Part shown: piece by piece, positions 24,353 through 31,458 of the stretch
Layout of the letters: each line of letters starts with the position of its first letter
Numbering within the stretch: position 1 is the stretch's first letter
Source: a virus
Virus record (IMG/VR): IMGVR_UViG_3300031857_000054
Coordinates: 1 to 64,000 of that record
Strand: one strand, 5' to 3'
DNA: 64,000 nt
Notes under the pieces: generated by a model
Database searches by the model: none
The model's input: only the letters and a program-made list of their open reading frames with translations
Told to the model about the DNA's origin: nothing
Translations under genes and position numbers: made by a program

Positions 24353-24756
24353 TTGTTACCTCCGTAGGTTTCGTTGTAGTATTGTTGTGAAAAATCTTCT
24401 GCACTTTGTCGTTTTTCAAGATATTCTAAACCATAAGGCAAATTATTAAGATGAATAAACATATCCATTTGAGCATTTTTAATTTCATCCTTTCGCATTG
24501 CTTCGGCTTGTTCAAGTGCTTTGTCAATATCAAATCCTCTCAATCTCAAATTGATGTCTTTTTTGATTTGTTCAACCAACCACTCTACGCTACTCTGTTT
24601 ATTGTTGCTCATTGTTTTTTCTTTTTCCATAAGTTCTTTAAGTTCTTTTTTTCTTTGTTCTCTTCGTTGTTCTCGGTTTTCAATACGCCATTTGTTTATT
24701 GCTATTGCATCAGATTGCTCGGCATTTTCAAGGAGTTTTTTTATTTTGTCGTTCAT
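24349..24756 (-). CDS. Tandem paralogue family protein, 135 aa
   Basis: Highly charged N-terminal helix (RIENREQRREQRKKELKELM), then MSNNKQSSVEWLVEQIKKDI and a C-terminal QQYYNETYGGNK. The C-terminus is shared with the protein at 24986 (EQYYEKTYGGNK), and the DNA around both stops repeats TTTGTTACCTCCGTA, so these genes arose by duplication. The first 49 residues look like an added segment, because the family motif starts at an internal Met. Confidence 0.6.
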   Translation of the reverse strand: MNDKIKKLLENAEQSDAIAINKWRIENREQRREQRKKELKELMEKEKTMSNNKQSSVEWLVEQIKKDINLRLRGFDIDKALEQAEAMRKDEIKNAQMDMFIHLNNLPYGLEYLEKRQSAEDFSQQYYNETYGGNK

Positions 24757-24989
24757 TGCTCACCTCCTTGTATTTTATTACGCATCCAAATAGCACCACC
24801 CAAGTATGCTAAATCATAAGGGTCAAATTCATCTACATCAAATTCTTTTTTTATCTCCTCATCACTTGGTAGTTCGATGGGGATTAACAATTCAACTTCA
24901 TCACTACATTTCCCCTCAATATGAAGTCTACCATTATGTACCCCTTTAAAATATATCTCTTTAACCTGTTCTTCTGTGTATAGTTTCAT
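24753..24989 (-). CDS. Unrecognised 78-aa protein in the paralogue cluster
   Basis: MKLYTEEQVKEIYFKGVHNG is a helix, then LLIPIELPSDEEIKKEFDVD and DLAYLGGAIWMRNKIQGG. The tail region resembles the C-terminal region of phage proteins that accompany the TNNKQQT family. ATGA overlaps at both ends. Function unknown. Confidence 0.55.
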   Translation of the reverse strand: MKLYTEEQVKEIYFKGVHNGRLHIEGKCSDEVELLIPIELPSDEEIKKEFDVDEFDPYDLAYLGGAIWMRNKIQGGEQ

Positions 24990-25342
24990 TTGTTACCTCC
25001 GTATGTTTTTTCGTAGTATTGTTCACCAGTTAATGGTAGTGCACTTTCAGGATAATCAATTCCATGAACTGTTCCTTTGTTGTATGCAGTTTCAATTCTT
25101 TCTTTCTCCGTTTCTAAATACATATCCCAATTTACATTCATTCCTCTTGATTTGCATTCAATGTCCAAGGCTTGAATAATTAGTTGTACTGCCGTTTGTT
25201 CTTTATTATCTGTCATCTCAATAGGTTCTGCCAAAGTTCTTTTTCTATTTTGACATCCGTTTTCATCACAATAATTCATTGTACATTTTTGTTCTGGGGT
25301 TTCACAAAACCCGTGTGGTGTTTGTTGTTTATTGTTTGTCAT
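24986..25342 (-). CDS. Tandem paralogue family protein, 118 aa
   Basis: Two copies of the family start: MTNNKQQTPHGFCETPEQKC (with Cys residues CTMNYCDENGC, a possible small zinc site) and MTDNKEQTAVQLIIQALDIE. C-terminus TGEQYYEKTYGGNK matches the 24349 protein. It looks like a fusion of a short leader copy and a full copy. ATGA overlaps on both sides. Confidence 0.6.
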   Translation of the reverse strand: MTNNKQQTPHGFCETPEQKCTMNYCDENGCQNRKRTLAEPIEMTDNKEQTAVQLIIQALDIECKSRGMNVNWDMYLETEKERIETAYNKGTVHGIDYPESALPLTGEQYYEKTYGGNK

Positions 25343-25623
25343 AGTCTGTATTTCTTATCAATTAGTTCTACTACATTCCAAACGAACAGCGTTACGCCAC
25401 ACAGTGTCCACATCCAATGTCTGAAGCCCCAATGTGTAGTAGGCATGTGTTCTAGAGCTTCTCCATAGGAACATCCTTGTATTTCATAATATCCTTTTTT
25501 GACCCCAACAATTTTACCCCCTTGACAAACCCAGTCTCCGAAGAAGTCTGGGAATGTCTCTGGAATGAATGAGAATAGGATTACAATTACAAAGATTGCT
25601 ATTAGTCTTAGTTTAAGTTTCAT
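25339..25623 (-). CDS. Small membrane protein, two predicted TM helices
   Basis: 94 aa. First TM LRLIAIFVIVILFSFIPETF (residues 5-24), an extracytoplasmic loop with two Cys (VCQGGKIVGVKKGYYEIQGC), second TM WMWTLCGVTLFVWNVVELI. Similar small proteins occur in Bacteroidota prophages. Function unknown. Confidence 0.6.
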   Translation of the reverse strand: MKLKLRLIAIFVIVILFSFIPETFPDFFGDWVCQGGKIVGVKKGYYEIQGCSYGEALEHMPTTHWGFRHWMWTLCGVTLFVWNVVELIDKKYRL

Positions 25624-26081
25624 GGTTTAGACATTACATTAATAGCGTTAGTAGAACCACTCATTGTAAACTTATATATATCAGTAGTGCAGTGGCTTTC
25701 GTTAACTCTTACTATAGCAGAAGAGCATTTCTTAAAGTCAGCTAAGAACTCTTGTTGAACTAGACTAAGAATGTCATCTACTAAAAATACAGTGGTGTTG
25801 TCACTTGACTTTGAAGATAAAAAATGATAGCGTTTAGATTCTCCGTTAACAATTAGGGCTACATCTACTGAAAGTTCTTCGTCACAGAAATAACTACCAG
25901 TTATGTAAAAGGCTAGTTCTGTACCTACCAGTTCAAGTTTAAGAATTGCTTTCTTATCTGTTGATGGACAGTAAGCTATCTTATAAGGCTCATCTAAGTT
26001 GTTGTTGATTGTTTTGGCTACCCATTGTCCGTAACTTAAGTTAGAGACAAGTAAAAAGGCGATAATTAATAAGTTTTTCAT
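25620..26081 (-). CDS. Exported protein with signal peptide, 153 aa
   Basis: MKNLLIIAFLLVSNLSYGQW is a clean signal peptide with predicted cleavage after SYG or GQ. The mature part is beta-rich (ELVGTELAFYITGSYF, VALIVNGESKRYHFL, TVFLVDDILSLVQQEFL) with paired Cys, suggesting a periplasmic domain. Overlaps the membrane-protein gene by 4 bp, so the two may act together at the envelope. Confidence 0.6.
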   Translation of the reverse strand: MKNLLIIAFLLVSNLSYGQWVAKTINNNLDEPYKIAYCPSTDKKAILKLELVGTELAFYITGSYFCDEELSVDVALIVNGESKRYHFLSSKSSDNTTVFLVDDILSLVQQEFLADFKKCSSAIVRVNESHCTTDIYKFTMSGSTNAINVMSKP

Positions 26082-26090
26082 AATTGGTTT

Positions 26091-26426
26091 TTATATTGAG
26101 TTTCTAAATTGATCTACTTTTCTTAAGTCTGACTTAACTTCACTTTGTTTCTGGTGTCTTTCCTTCCACTTGGTTCCTCTTAGTTCTGGGTTATGCTCCT
26201 GCAACTTTCTTCTTGTGCGGGTAATTAAATCAGAGGAAACCAATCTACCTTCTGCCATAGCTTTTATGAAGTCTAGTGCTGAACGTTTAGCTAGATTAGG
26301 GTAATACTTATAGTAGTAGGTAGCTACCAAAAACATGTCATCATCTTTAGTTTTTGGATACTTTGTAAGAAGTGTAGTTACATTGGCTGTAACATCGTGG
26401 TCGAAAAATTCTAATTCCTCGTTCAT
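26091..26426 (-). CDS. Unrecognised 111-aa phage protein
   Basis: Helical. MFLVATYYYKYYPNLAKRSALDFIKAMAEGRL, then SSDLITRTRRKLQEHNPELRG, and a basic tail KERHQKQSEVKSDLRK. The C-terminal R-R-K-L-Q-E ... L-R-G-x-x-W/R-x-x-R pattern is widespread in phage genomes without known function; a DNA- or RNA-binding role is plausible from charge. ATGA overlap with the thioesterase gene. Confidence 0.55.
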   Translation of the reverse strand: MNEELEFFDHDVTANVTTLLTKYPKTKDDDMFLVATYYYKYYPNLAKRSALDFIKAMAEGRLVSSDLITRTRRKLQEHNPELRGTKWKERHQKQSEVKSDLRKVDQFRNSI

Positions 26427-26824
26427 AGTTTTGAATCTGGTGGGTTAAAGGTTTCTTTTACTTGCTTAGAAATAGGAATAGGCTCTCCTTCTTCATCTAC
26501 TCTTACAAAAGTCATACAGGTCTGCAAAAGAATAACTTCGTCTTCTCTAAATACATTGTATGCTCTTGCTTCTACTCGAAAAGTAGCTGAAGTGTTACCT
26601 ATTTTAATCATTTGGGCGTAAATCTTAACCAGGTGTTTCTCTTTGGCTGGTTTCTTGAATACGCACTGATCTAGTGAAATTGTAATCATGTTTTGAGTAT
26701 GGCATTTCTCCATTGCATAGGCGGCTAATGCTGCGTCTACCCATGCAAGGAGTTTACCACCAAAAAGATTACCGTGGAAGCCTAAATCAGACTTCTTTAC
26801 TGGGTGTGTTACTAATAAATCCAT
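26423..26824 (-). CDS. Hotdog-fold acyl-CoA thioesterase (YciA/BFIT-like)
   Basis: 133 aa from ATG 26824 (MDLLVTHPVKKSDLGF), which overlaps the stop of the upstream gene as TAATG. Typical core: GNLFGGKLLAWVDAALAAYA (N-x-x-G-G-x-x-L-x-W-x-D with the catalytic Asp), FKKPAKEKHLVKIYAQMIKIG and FRVEARAYNVF, closing with CMTFVRVDEEG. Would hydrolyse acyl-CoA esters. Unusual as phage cargo; it may alter lipid metabolism or acyl signals. Translationally coupled to the radical SAM gene. Confidence 0.85.
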   Translation of the reverse strand: MDLLVTHPVKKSDLGFHGNLFGGKLLAWVDAALAAYAMEKCHTQNMITISLDQCVFKKPAKEKHLVKIYAQMIKIGNTSATFRVEARAYNVFREDEVILLQTCMTFVRVDEEGEPIPISKQVKETFNPPDSKL

Positions 26825-27705
26825 TAGAATATGTATCTTATTGTGTTCCAAGGAATGAACTGGTCGTGTAACTCAGTCCATTGTTTGATGTACTTAGCCT
26901 TTAAGTCGTGTCGGTAACGAATGTTCTTACCTCCGTATTGACTTATCTTGTTTTCTTGTATCTCAGGTTGCCACAAGAGATACTCTCCTTTAGTTCCATA
27001 CATAAGGTTGTGCTGATGTTTACCCTCATTGTGTGTGAGGAAGATAACCTCAGCTTTAACTAAATCTTTGTACTTTACATGCTCTTCTACTTGTTTGAAT
27101 AGATACTCGTAGTGTTCTAACCATCTATCGTGTACTATAATTGGAGAAAAGTTGATGTGAACGTCATAACCTGCTTCTATAAATCGGTCTATCGCTTTTA
27201 TCCGATCAAGTATAGGACTGGTATTTGGCTCTAAAAGATCTGCATAGTACTGAGGCATCAAAGAAAACCTAACTCTAACTTTACCTTCAGGGTTGAACTC
27301 AAGTAGTTTATTGTTTACATACTTGGTAGCAAATGAAGCCATAGCTTTAGGATGTTCTTTGAAGAACTGTAGAATGTACTGCCAAGGATAATACCTAAGA
27401 TGTAACGCAAAATCTTCATTACAAGAGATGTCATACGTTATATACTCATCATGTGTTTGGTTAGGCTTATCTACTACGGCAAAAGTGCAGTGGTTGTTTA
27501 TCTCTGTTAGTATATCATTGATATTGGTTGCCACTGTTAATCCATCAGGCTGGTGTCTTTTCATGTAGCAGTAGGAACAGTTGAACAAACAGCCATAGCC
27601 GAAAGAAGGACTAATGAAGTCAGTCGATCTTCCGCTAGGCCGTATGTCAAATGTTTTTCTTACAACTTCACGAATTGGTTGCCTTGCAATGTCCAATCTA
27701 TCCAT
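26824..27705 (-). CDS. Radical SAM protein, spore photoproduct lyase-like
   Basis: 293 aa. Iron-sulfur motif at about residue 40: GYGCLFNCSYCYMKR (C-x3-C-x2-C) preceded by STDFISPSFG. Later SPL-like elements are EYITYDISCNEDFALH, ASFATKYVNNKLLEF, VRVRFSLMPQ and AGYDVHINFSPIIVHDRWLEHYEYLF, the last matching SPL closely. SPL family enzymes repair UV-type thymine lesions or perform related radical chemistry on DNA. Overlaps the helicase gene by 46 bp. No second Fe-S cluster is visible. Confidence 0.85.
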   Translation of the reverse strand: MDRLDIARQPIREVVRKTFDIRPSGRSTDFISPSFGYGCLFNCSYCYMKRHQPDGLTVATNINDILTEINNHCTFAVVDKPNQTHDEYITYDISCNEDFALHLRYYPWQYILQFFKEHPKAMASFATKYVNNKLLEFNPEGKVRVRFSLMPQYYADLLEPNTSPILDRIKAIDRFIEAGYDVHINFSPIIVHDRWLEHYEYLFKQVEEHVKYKDLVKAEVIFLTHNEGKHQHNLMYGTKGEYLLWQPEIQENKISQYGGKNIRYRHDLKAKYIKQWTELHDQFIPWNTIRYIF

Positions 27706-28787
27706 TTTATTTTACTTATGTCAAAGTCCTCTAATGATTTTGCTACCCAGGTTTCGTCTACCGTGTTCTTGAAGCACAATACATGTACTGCTGCTACTTC
27801 ATCTTTGTTTAGACGAAGTGCACGGCCGATTTTCTGGGAAGCTTTCTTCTCGTTACCATAAGAGTGCATGATAACAATGTGTTTTAGATTAGGTACAGTA
27901 ACACCCTCACTGAGTTGTTCTACTGCACTTAATCTAGTTACTTCACCACTAGCAAACTTCTGTAGGTTAATCTCATTAACTGTTTTAGAGTTCTTGGAGT
28001 GGTGAGAATACTGACAGATAGCATCAGCTTGTTCTGTAGTATTGGCAAATAGTAAGCACTTTTCAGTGGGAGGTACTCGTTTAGATATGAAATCGGTAAA
28101 GAACAACTTAGTCTTGAACTGTTTAAGGGCATTTAGAAGGAAGATACGCTTCATAAACACTTGCTTGTCGCTTACTGCAGATTGAATCTGACTCTGCAAC
28201 CAGCTATAGTTCTTAGCTTCACTTGTAAGAAAAGTTTTATTTCCCTTCCCTACTTGTATGTTGTTTGCTGTACCTAAAGGTAATGTATGAACAAAGATTC
28301 TATAGTCGTTTAGAATCTCTTCACCTACAGCCTCGTCTACACCATAAGTATACTTAATGGGATAGTACTGCTCCATCATCTGTCCTTTCTCTCCATAGGT
28401 GTACTTTGGAGGTGTACCTGTAAGTCCTAGTATTCTTCCTGTAAAGTTACCTAAGAACTCATCGTGAGAACTCTTGGTATTGTGTGCTTCGTCTAGAATT
28501 ACAATGTCATAATCTTTTGGATTATGTTTTGTTAAGGAGATATAACTTGTAAAGGTTATACTTTGTAACAAGTACTCTAATCCAAACTTTGCTGCATCGT
28601 TCTTCCACGACTCAAAGATTGTAAGCTTGGGAGCCGCTACTAATACCTTACCACCAAATTTGTTGATGTACTGTAGACCTATATAAGTCTTACCTACACC
28701 CATACTAACATGCAGTCCTGCCCTTCTTGATGACAAGACTGCATCTAGTGCTTCTTTCTGAATTCTTTCTCTAATTTCCTGACTCAT
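27660..28787 (-). CDS. SF2 helicase (SNF2/DEAD-like)
   Basis: 375 aa. Motif I HVSMGVGKTYIGLQYI, Ia GKVLVAAPKLTIFESW, II DIVILDEAHNTKS (DEAH), III LGLTGTPPKYT. Motifs IV-VI are in the C-terminal half (KCLLFANTTEQADAI, TRLSAVEQLSEGVTVPNLK, QKIGRALRLNKDE). Compact two-domain ATPase like UvsW or crAss-like phage SNF2 proteins. Likely branch migration or replication restart. Ends inside the radical SAM gene start. Confidence 0.92.
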   Translation of the reverse strand: MSQEIRERIQKEALDAVLSSRRAGLHVSMGVGKTYIGLQYINKFGGKVLVAAPKLTIFESWKNDAAKFGLEYLLQSITFTSYISLTKHNPKDYDIVILDEAHNTKSSHDEFLGNFTGRILGLTGTPPKYTYGEKGQMMEQYYPIKYTYGVDEAVGEEILNDYRIFVHTLPLGTANNIQVGKGNKTFLTSEAKNYSWLQSQIQSAVSDKQVFMKRIFLLNALKQFKTKLFFTDFISKRVPPTEKCLLFANTTEQADAICQYSHHSKNSKTVNEINLQKFASGEVTRLSAVEQLSEGVTVPNLKHIVIMHSYGNEKKASQKIGRALRLNKDEVAAVHVLCFKNTVDETWVAKSLEDFDISKIKWIDWTLQGNQFVKL

Positions 28788-29295
28788 GTTTGGTCATTCC
28801 TTTTAAGATAGCTACGTAATTACCTGCTTCAGCGTATCTACCATCTATATTACGAAGATAACGATTTTGTATGTGAATATAACATCTAATGTTATCTTTA
28901 AAGGACTTATAACTTGCATGGTTAAGATGCTCTCCTGCTACAAACTCACACTTGTGCCACTTGATACCAAACAGATTTTTGTTTTGCTTACAAACCTGTG
29001 ATTTGTAGTTGCCTGACTCAATTCTAGCTTGAGCTATGGCAATAGAAGGTAAGACACACTTGTGTTTTACCAGTTCTTTTAGAATAGAACTGTCAGTCAT
29101 TGATACATCTCCGATAGTGATTGTGTCGGTAGTGTGTGTATGTATTTTACGAATGCTTGGTTCTTTTGCAATTAATACACAAATAATAATTACAAATACA
29201 AAATTTAGTAGCAAGGAAAATTTAGCTACAATGCCGAGATTACTGACTTTCTTTAACTTAAGGTCATCAGTTAGTTTAAAATATGTGTTTTTCAT
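28771..29295 (-). CDS. Membrane-anchored glucosaminidase/lysozyme-like enzyme
   Basis: 174 aa. N-terminal cytoplasmic stub, then one TM segment VAKFSLLLNFVFVIIICVLI (residues ~24-43), a Ser/Thr linker, and a C-terminal muralytic domain. LPSIAIAQARIESGNYKSQV holds the catalytic Glu of the FlgJ/Bax glucosaminidase family, followed by KNLFGIKWH and AGNYVAILKGMTKHESGN. Cleaves peptidoglycan glycan chains. It could act as a signal-anchor endolysin, although it sits in the replication block. Preceded by a hairpin plus T-rich leader (29339-29374). Confidence 0.8.
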   Translation of the reverse strand: MKNTYFKLTDDLKLKKVSNLGIVAKFSLLLNFVFVIIICVLIAKEPSIRKIHTHTTDTITIGDVSMTDSSILKELVKHKCVLPSIAIAQARIESGNYKSQVCKQNKNLFGIKWHKCEFVAGEHLNHASYKSFKDNIRCYIHIQNRYLRNIDGRYAEAGNYVAILKGMTKHESGN

Positions 29296-29338
29296 AGTAC
29301 TATTTTTAATGTTTTAGATTACTAATATAGTATATTAA

Positions 29339-29374
29339 AGGGAAAAGAAAAAAAGGGAAGTACAATGACTTCCC
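29339..29374 (-). terminator. Terminator plus T-rich leader element
   Basis: 7-bp stem GGGAAGT/ACTTCCC (29355-29374), then TTTTTTTCTTTTCCC on the minus strand, 44 bp before the lysin ATG. It ends the ParB-like transcript. Confidence 0.75.
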
Positions 29375-29381
29375 TGTAGGT

Positions 29382-30269
29382 TTAATCAAAAGCTTTTAAT
29401 AGGAATTGCTTAAGTTCAGTTACATTGTTTAATGCAAACCTTAAGGTGTCCTTATTAGCTATAACAAAACGCATCAGTTTTCTATGATGAGTTCTAGTGT
29501 AATTAACCTCATGGAACAAGTTTACGAGTGACATAACAAAATATCTATTAGCTGCACGATCCATACGTGGCAGTTGGTTTAATATTTCGTTGATATCAGA
29601 CATCTTTTGTTCACTTGATGCTAAGTTTTTGATTCTAAACTTACCTGTTTTGATGCTGTTAGCCCCTGGAGTACCTGCTTTTAAGTCTAAACCTGCACAG
29701 ATAGCAGCAATCATGCTATACTCTAGGTCATACTTTTTCTGTAGTTCTAGTAGAGTTACGTAGTCACTGTGTATGTTTGACCAAGCTACGATGTAATCTT
29801 TCAACTGCCATGCCTTAGAAGAGGAGTTAAGCAAAGCAATTTTCTCTACCAAAGAAGGCAAAGAATCAATACAGATTTCTACAACAGGTATCTCTGTAAC
29901 TTTTAAACTCAAGAGTGCAGTGTACAAATGCTGACCATCTAAGATGTAGTAATGAGCAGTTTTTGACTTATACTTCAGCTTAACTACAACGATGGCTCTT
30001 AGATTACCCATCTTAAGCATAGACTTGCTTAATTTGTTGGCTTGTGAGGCAGCAACTTCTCTGTTTAGACTCTCAAATTGATAGAGAGGAACATCAGAAG
30101 AGATAAATTTAAGATTCTTAAGAGGATAATTGATGTCTTTACCAATCAATTGTTCATACTCTAGTTGAATCTTTTCGTCAGTTGTTAGAAACTTACTAGT
30201 TTCGGATGTGTCTAGTACCGCCTTAAGCATTTTAGCTGTATTGGCGATGTTCTCTGGAAATGTTTTCAT
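29382..30269 (-). CDS. ParB/Srx-like N-terminal domain protein
   Basis: 295 aa. Residues ~60-140 form the ParB-like fold: FISSDVPLYQFESLNREVAA, SMLKMGNLRAIVVVKLKYK, AHYYILDGQHLYTALLSLK (the G-x-H/R box, DGQHL) and EIPVVEICIDS. The next helices (WQLKDYIVAWSNIHSDYVTL, LQKKYDLEYSMIAAICAGL) resemble a ParB HTH. Such phage proteins bind DNA and some have nuclease or CTPase activity. Monocistronic, between two terminators. Confidence 0.75.
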   Translation of the reverse strand: MKTFPENIANTAKMLKAVLDTSETSKFLTTDEKIQLEYEQLIGKDINYPLKNLKFISSDVPLYQFESLNREVAASQANKLSKSMLKMGNLRAIVVVKLKYKSKTAHYYILDGQHLYTALLSLKVTEIPVVEICIDSLPSLVEKIALLNSSSKAWQLKDYIVAWSNIHSDYVTLLELQKKYDLEYSMIAAICAGLDLKAGTPGANSIKTGKFRIKNLASSEQKMSDINEILNQLPRMDRAANRYFVMSLVNLFHEVNYTRTHHRKLMRFVIANKDTLRFALNNVTELKQFLLKAFD

Positions 30270-30293
30270 ATATTTTTTTTGTTAAGTTCAGTT

Positions 30294-30324
30294 AAAAAAA
30301 GCCTCCTGATTTCTCAAGAGGCTT
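30294..30324 (-). terminator. Terminator after the 126-aa gene
   Basis: 7-bp stem AAGCCTC/GAGGCTT (30299-30324) followed on the minus strand by a T tract. It lies 24 bp upstream of the ParB-like ATG. Confidence 0.75.
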
Positions 30325-30329
30325 CATGG

Positions 30330-30710
30330 CTAATCAATCCATCCCACAGTAGGTATTATTTCTCTAACCATACGTAGTTGCTCTATAAAGTTACAGGGTG
30401 TGAACTTGGGATACCCAAATCCCAAATCACCTGTTTCTCTATAACTAGTAGGAACAGTAGTTTTCACAGGAATTGTTACTTCCTGCTCTACTGCTAACCT
30501 ATAGGTAAGGTTAACACGTGCTTCACGCTTATCAGCCAATATGGTATCGACTGTTAAACTTCTGAACATGTCACGAACTTCCCGTGTGTGGATGAATTCA
30601 AGTTTGTCTAGTGCTTTCTTAATAGAACGCGCTTTAACTCTGAAGAAACGACTGGTATCAACTCTCTCGTAAGTTTTACCGTCAACTGTTTTAGATAATC
30701 TTTTTCTCAT
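30330..30710 (-). CDS. Unrecognised 126-aa basic protein
   Basis: MRKRLSKTVDGKTYERVDTS, then RFFRVKARSIKKALDKLEF (basic helix), a strand-rich middle (LTYRLAVEQEVTIPVKTTVP) and a helical end (FIEQLRMVREIIPTVGWID). Strongly basic N-terminal half suggests nucleic-acid binding. First of the single-gene cassettes: T-rich leader at 30730-30743 upstream and a terminator downstream. Confidence 0.55.
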   Translation of the reverse strand: MRKRLSKTVDGKTYERVDTSRFFRVKARSIKKALDKLEFIHTREVRDMFRSLTVDTILADKREARVNLTYRLAVEQEVTIPVKTTVPTSYRETGDLGFGYPKFTPCNFIEQLRMVREIIPTVGWID

Positions 30711-30763
30711 AGGTCAGATATTAGTAGAAAGGGAAAGAAAAAATCCGACCGAAGGGAGGAATA

Positions 30764-30799
30764 AGAAAAGAAAATAGTCAGTCGGTTAAGACTGACTAT
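30764..30799 (-). terminator. Strong terminator closing the RNA cluster
   Basis: Perfect 10-bp stem ATAGTCAGTC/GACTGACTAT with a 6-nt loop, followed on the minus strand by TTTCTTTTCTT. Confidence 0.85.
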
Positions 30800-30806
30800 C
30801 TATGAA

Positions 30807-30838
30807 AACCACATAAGACTAGACAATCCCATGTGGTT
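30807..30838 (-). ncRNA. Hairpin RNA candidate
   Basis: 8-bp perfect stem AACCACAT/ATGTGGTT with a 16-nt loop, 8 bp before the strong terminator. Possible small RNA 3' domain; function unknown. Confidence 0.4.
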
Positions 30839-30971
30839 CTTCTTAATAACTAAAACAAACTCTCTTCTACGATTACCGTAGTTGTGGATTTTACTTATGG
30901 TTTGTTCCCCATAACCTGTTGACGTGCACATCAGAGCAGGATCCATTACAGCTATCCTTGAGTCATTAATG

Positions 30972-30996
30972 CTTATGGGTAGCTACTTCCCATAAG
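30972..30996 (-). ncRNA. Hairpin RNA candidate
   Basis: 8-bp perfect stem CTTATGGG/CCCATAAG with a 9-nt loop (minus strand AAGTAGCTA), downstream of tRNA-Glu. A partly similar hairpin (TTATGG/CCATAA) lies at 30895-30914, hinting at a duplicated element. Confidence 0.4.
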
Positions 30997-31046
30997 TCAA
31001 GTCTTCTTTCAATAGTGCTAACCTATATTCTGTAAGAGAGTTTGTT

Positions 31047-31121
31047 TGGTAGCCCGTAGAGGAGTTGAACCTCTGTTTCTAGGATGAAATCCTATTGTCC
31101 TAACCGCTAGACGAACGGGCC
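31047..31121 (-). tRNA. tRNA-Glu (anticodon TTC), CCA encoded
   Basis: 75 nt on the minus strand. Acceptor GGCCCGT pairs with ACGGGCT (one G-U), D arm GTCTAGCGGTTAGGAC, anticodon arm AGGATTTCATCCT with anticodon TTC, T arm AGAGGTTCAACTCCTCT, discriminator A and an encoded CCA. Reads GAA/GAG. The preceding leader contains a GTTTCCC/GGGAAAC hairpin. Likely supplements the host pool during late translation. Confidence 0.93.
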
Positions 31122-31170
31122 ATAAATGTTTCCCCTATTGCTAAGGGAAACAGATATATGAACTTCAAAA

Positions 31171-31217
31171 ACTCTGACGCTATGAGAACATTACCAGATA
31201 ACCAGTAAAGTCAGAGT
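31171..31217 (-). ncRNA. Stem-loop RNA candidate between tRNA genes
   Basis: 8-bp perfect stem ACTCTGAC/GTCAGAGT enclosing 31 nt, followed on the minus strand by TTTTTGAAG. It could be a small RNA with a weak terminator or a spacer structure. Confidence 0.4.
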
Positions 31218-31220
31218 ATA

Positions 31221-31258
31221 AAGGAAAAGAAAAAAGAAGGATTACTTAGAATCCTTCT
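31221..31258 (-). terminator. Terminator after the tRNA-like RNA
   Basis: 8-bp stem AGAAGGAT/ATCCTTCT (31235-31258) then TTTTTTCTTTTCC on the minus strand. It shows that the tRNA-like RNA is a separate short transcript. Confidence 0.8.
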
Positions 31259-31271
31259 AGTGTCTTATTAG

Positions 31272-31396
31272 TAGTCAGGACAGGAATCGAACCTGTAATT
31301 AATCTGTTTCGTTAGTGCTTTGCAGAATAACTATTCTGATTAATCCCCACCTTTCGGCTGTTATCTGGGTAGCGTTTACCATTCCGCCACCTGACT
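31272..31396 (-). tRNA. Aberrant 125-nt tRNA-like RNA (Leu/Ser-class)
   Basis: Clear tRNA ends: 7-bp acceptor AGTCAGG/CCTGACT, positions 8-9 TG, a Leu/Ser-type D arm GGCGGAATGGTAAACGC, T arm ACAGGTTCGATTCCTGT, discriminator A, no encoded CCA. The part between D arm and T arm is about 40 nt too long. One reading has CCCA/TGGG around a 16-nt loop and a huge variable arm (ATTAATC/GATTAAT enclosing CAGAATA/TATTCTG). Another gives an anticodon arm GATTAATCAGAATAGTT with CAG (Leu) and an extra hairpin inserted before it. It may contain an intron or be a decayed or repurposed tRNA. Confidence 0.6.
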
Positions 31397-31403
31397 ATGA
31401 AAA

Positions 31404-31458
31404 AGTCCCACGAGCAGATCTAAGAGCGTAGCTTCTTAACGGTATGCAGGTGGGAACT
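31404..31458 (-). ncRNA. Long stem-loop RNA candidate
   Basis: Minus strand: AGTTCCCAC pairs with GTGGGACT over 8-9 bp, with an inner stem TAAGA/TCTTA, followed by TTTTTC. About 55 nt, a compact RNA with its own terminator-like tail, 8 bp upstream of the tRNA-like RNA. Function unknown. Confidence 0.45.

Noticed and set aside
31272-31396. Group I intron in the tRNA-like gene
   Set aside because: The extra segment is about 40 nt, far too short for a group I core, and no P/Q/R/S elements are seen.
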